From: Mycolicibacterium austroafricanum
GTDB lineage: Bacteria; Actinomycetota; Actinomycetes; Mycobacteriales; Mycobacteriaceae
Assembly (NCBI RefSeq): GCF_902705885.1
Contig: NZ_CACSIP010000056.1
Location: 62,001-126,000 of the forward strand
Length of the DNA: 64,000 bases
Reading direction: 5' to 3'
The translations under genes and the position numbers were made by a program. The notes beneath the pieces were generated by a model. It did not search any database, was not told the DNA's origin, and saw nothing but the letters and a program-made list of their open reading frames with translations. Below, one piece after another: positions 62,160-64,000 of the stretch (position 1 is the stretch's first letter; each line of letters starts with the position of its first letter).

Positions 62160-62966
62160 TCAGCGCACGATCACCGAGCTAGGTTGCCGGGGGTGCCCCA
62201 ACATGTCCCGATGTGAGGGCGGCCTGCGGCCTCCCTCGTCGGTGATCCCGTAGCGTTGCGCCAGTTCCGCGCCGATCACCGTGTGGCCGCTCAACTCACC
62301 CAGACCCGGATCGCGGTACAACGCATCGATGAGATGACCGGTGAATTCCGGGGTCTCGGCCTGCTCGGCGAACTCCGCCAGCGCGTCGGGATTGCTCTGG
62401 AAGGCCGAGCGCAGTTTGTCGGTCAGCAGGATGCCCATCCAGATCGACACCGTCGCCACGGCGGTACCGCGGAAGTCCACCGCCATGTCGGCGGCCATCT
62501 TGTCGACACCGGCCTTCTGCGCCCCGTAGGCAGGGCCGTGCATGTAGCAGACCGACCCCGGCGAGGAGGTGAAGACGATGAGTCCGCGGTCCGCGGCCAG
62601 CAGCAGCGGCGCGGCGTGCCACGCCGCGATGTAGGACGACCGCAGGCCGACGTCGAGCACGTCGGCCAGTTCGCGCGGTTTCTCCCAGAACGGTGCGGCG
62701 CCGATCAGATCGTCGGAAATGATTGCGGCGTTGTTCACCAAGACATCCAGCCGGCCGCACTCCTGACCCACCCGGGCGAACAGCCGCTCGACAGCGGCAT
62801 CGTCGCGGTGGTCGAGCGGGACCGCGACGACGCCGTCGGGCGCGTCGCGCATGCTGCGTCCCGTCCCGTACACCCGCCATCGGTTGGCCGCCAGTGCAGT
62901 CGCGATGCCCCGCCCCGCTCCCCGGCTCGCGCCGGTCACGACGGCCACCGGCGCCGGGTCAGTCAT
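62160..62966 (-). CDS. Short-chain dehydrogenase/reductase
   Basis: This 268-aa classical SDR has the Rossmann motif VTGASRGAGRGIA, LVNNAAII, and catalytic Ser and YxxxK (FTSSPGSV...YGAQKAG). The substrate is unknown. Convergent with the dehydrogenase pair, its stop is 2 bases from theirs. Confidence 0.9.
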   Translation of the reverse strand: MTDPAPVAVVTGASRGAGRGIATALAANRWRVYGTGRSMRDAPDGVVAVPLDHRDDAAVERLFARVGQECGRLDVLVNNAAIISDDLIGAAPFWEKPRELADVLDVGLRSSYIAAWHAAPLLLAADRGLIVFTSSPGSVCYMHGPAYGAQKAGVDKMAADMAVDFRGTAVATVSIWMGILLTDKLRSAFQSNPDALAEFAEQAETPEFTGHLIDALYRDPGLGELSGHTVIGAELAQRYGITDEGGRRPPSHRDMLGHPRQPSSVIVR

Positions 62967-63025
62967 GTGGCCAACCCTAGAGGCAGTAGCTTCATCTGTT
63001 GAACCATTCTCGACGAGGAGATGTC

Positions 63026-64000
63026 ATGAGCAGAGCGCACCCCGACCGACCGCTTCGTGTCATCCAGTGGACTACCGGCAACATCGGGCGACGGTCGCTG
63101 CACGCCATCATCGGTCGCGACGACATGGAGCTGGTCGGCGTGTTCGCCCACGGCGCCGACAAGGTGGGGGTCGACGCAGCGGAGCTGTCCGGGTGGCCCG
63201 AACCCACCGGGGTGAAAGCGACCGATGACATCGAGGAACTGGTGGCGCTGAAGCCCGATGCCTGCTGCTACAACCCGTTGTGGCCCAGCATCGACGAGCT
63301 GGTCCGGCTGCTGGAGTCCGGCATCAACGTCTGCTCCAGTGCCGCCTGGATCACCGGCGGCAAGCAGACACCCGCGGATCTGGACCGCATCCGGAAGGCC
63401 TGCGAGACGGGCGGATCCACGATCTTCGGCAGCGGTGCGCACCCGGGGATGAGCAACCTGGTGGGAATGGTGCTCTCCGGGGCCTGCGAGCGTGTCGACG
63501 AGATCCGGATCACCGAATCGGTGGACTGCTCGACCTATGAGTCCGCCGGCACCCAGACCGCGATGGGCTTCTCCCAGGATCCGGAAACACCTGGGCTGGC
63601 GGAGAGCGTGCGCAAAGAGAGCGAGGTCTTCGCCGAGTCCGCCGCGATGATGGCCGACGCGATCGGGGCCAGGCTGGACAGGATCACGTTCGACGTGACA
63701 TTCACCGCGGCCACCGGTGACAGCGACCTCGGCTTCATGCAGATCCCGAAGGGCACCGTCGCCGGCGTGCACGGCTACCACCGCGGCTGGGTCGGTGACC
63801 GCAACGTGGTCAGCGTCGGTTTCAACTGGATCATGGGTGATCAGGTCACCCCACCCAAACCGCTCGAGGACGGCCATGTCGTCCAGGTGTTCGGTCTGCC
63901 CAACATGCGCACGGTGGTGCACTGCCTGCCGCCCAGGGATTGGACCGAACCGGGCTTCATGGGGCTGGGCATGATCTACACCGCGATGCCGGTGACCAAC
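63026..64000 (+). CDS. Dihydrodipicolinate reductase-like NAD(P)-binding protein, 3' truncated by window end
   Basis: At least 325 residues are visible. The N-terminal Rossmann segment RVIQWTTGNIGRRSLHAIIG and ELVGVFAHGADKVG, then AWITGG and FGSGAHPGMSNLV, match mycobacterial proteins annotated as dihydrodipicolinate reductase N-terminal domain or 2,4-diaminopentanoate dehydrogenase-like. It is not DapB itself. The ATG at 63026 has GAGGAG 6 bases upstream; a second ATG five bases earlier is out of frame. Confidence 0.8.
   Translation, partial: MSRAHPDRPLRVIQWTTGNIGRRSLHAIIGRDDMELVGVFAHGADKVGVDAAELSGWPEPTGVKATDDIEELVALKPDACCYNPLWPSIDELVRLLESGINVCSSAAWITGGKQTPADLDRIRKACETGGSTIFGSGAHPGMSNLVGMVLSGACERVDEIRITESVDCSTYESAGTQTAMGFSQDPETPGLAESVRKESEVFAESAAMMADAIGARLDRITFDVTFTAATGDSDLGFMQIPKGTVAGVHGYHRGWVGDRNVVSVGFNWIMGDQVTPPKPLEDGHVVQVFGLPNMRTVVHCLPPRDWTEPGFMGLGMIYTAMPVTN

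Overview
The window is a high-GC actinobacterial chromosome segment, almost certainly from a mycobacterium of the Mycolicibacterium type. The backbone follows, as I remember it, the M. tuberculosis order Rv2383c-Rv2415c: mbtB, mbtA, hemN/hemW, nirA-cysH-che1, subI, trehalase, lppR-like lipoproteins, lepA, a PemK-like gene, a CBS-domain gene, a metallo-beta-lactamase-fold gene, transglutaminase, alpha-E, ATP-grasp, rpsT, holA, comEC, comEA. Three blocks interrupt that order, and they hold most of what is unusual.

Block 1 (about 4.2-13.6 kb). Next to the divergent mbtB/mbtA pair, which has two tandem IdeR-like iron boxes, lies a single-protein iterative polyketide synthase of the 6-methylsalicylic acid synthase (MSAS) type. 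It has its own good IdeR-like box, and mbtI (salicylate synthase) is absent from its expected place. The simplest reading is an iron-regulated supply of 6-methylsalicylate to MbtA for a methylated mycobactin. Between mbtA and the MSAS gene is a scarred, partly low-GC island. It is flanked by a perfect 220-bp direct repeat of the MSAS 3' end and contains a CHAD-domain pseudogene and two or three unrecognised secreted or membrane proteins.

Backbone, 13.7-25.2 kb. This part holds an F420-dependent oxidoreductase, hemW, and the sulfur assimilation operon nirA-cysH-che1, which is preceded by a leaderless polycysteine peptide (a probable cysteine attenuator). Then come an internally deleted DUF1254/DUF1214 pseudogene, a sulfate-binding lipoprotein coupled to two tiny membrane proteins but without CysTWA, a GH15 trehalase and two sensor-domain lipoproteins.

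Block 2 (25.3-38.6 kb). This is a tightly coupled minus-strand operon: a 28-codon ORF, a fully reducing PKS (KS-AT-DH-ER-KR-ACP), a KS-AT protein whose AT has lost its catalytic residues, a leucine-rich repeat protein, an ANL acid ligase, and an MIO-type ammonia-lyase with the histidine-type selectivity pair. It looks like an undescribed pathway that makes an aryl-acrylate (possibly urocanate) unit, activates it and joins it to a polyketide chain.

Block 3 (41.8-49.75 kb). This is an eight-gene complex-I-like operon encoding NuoA, H, J, K, L, M and N plus one odd protein in the NuoB/D position. That protein lacks Fe-S cysteines and carries four DHGDM repeats. No NuoC, E, F, G or I is present, so it encodes a membrane arm without an NADH module.

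The right end (49.8-64 kb) is ordinary mycobacterial backbone, ending in two acyl-CoA dehydrogenases, an SDR and a truncated dihydrodipicolinate-reductase-like gene. I saw no rRNA, tRNA, CRISPR array or intact insertion sequence. All similarity statements come from recalled family motifs; no database search was run.
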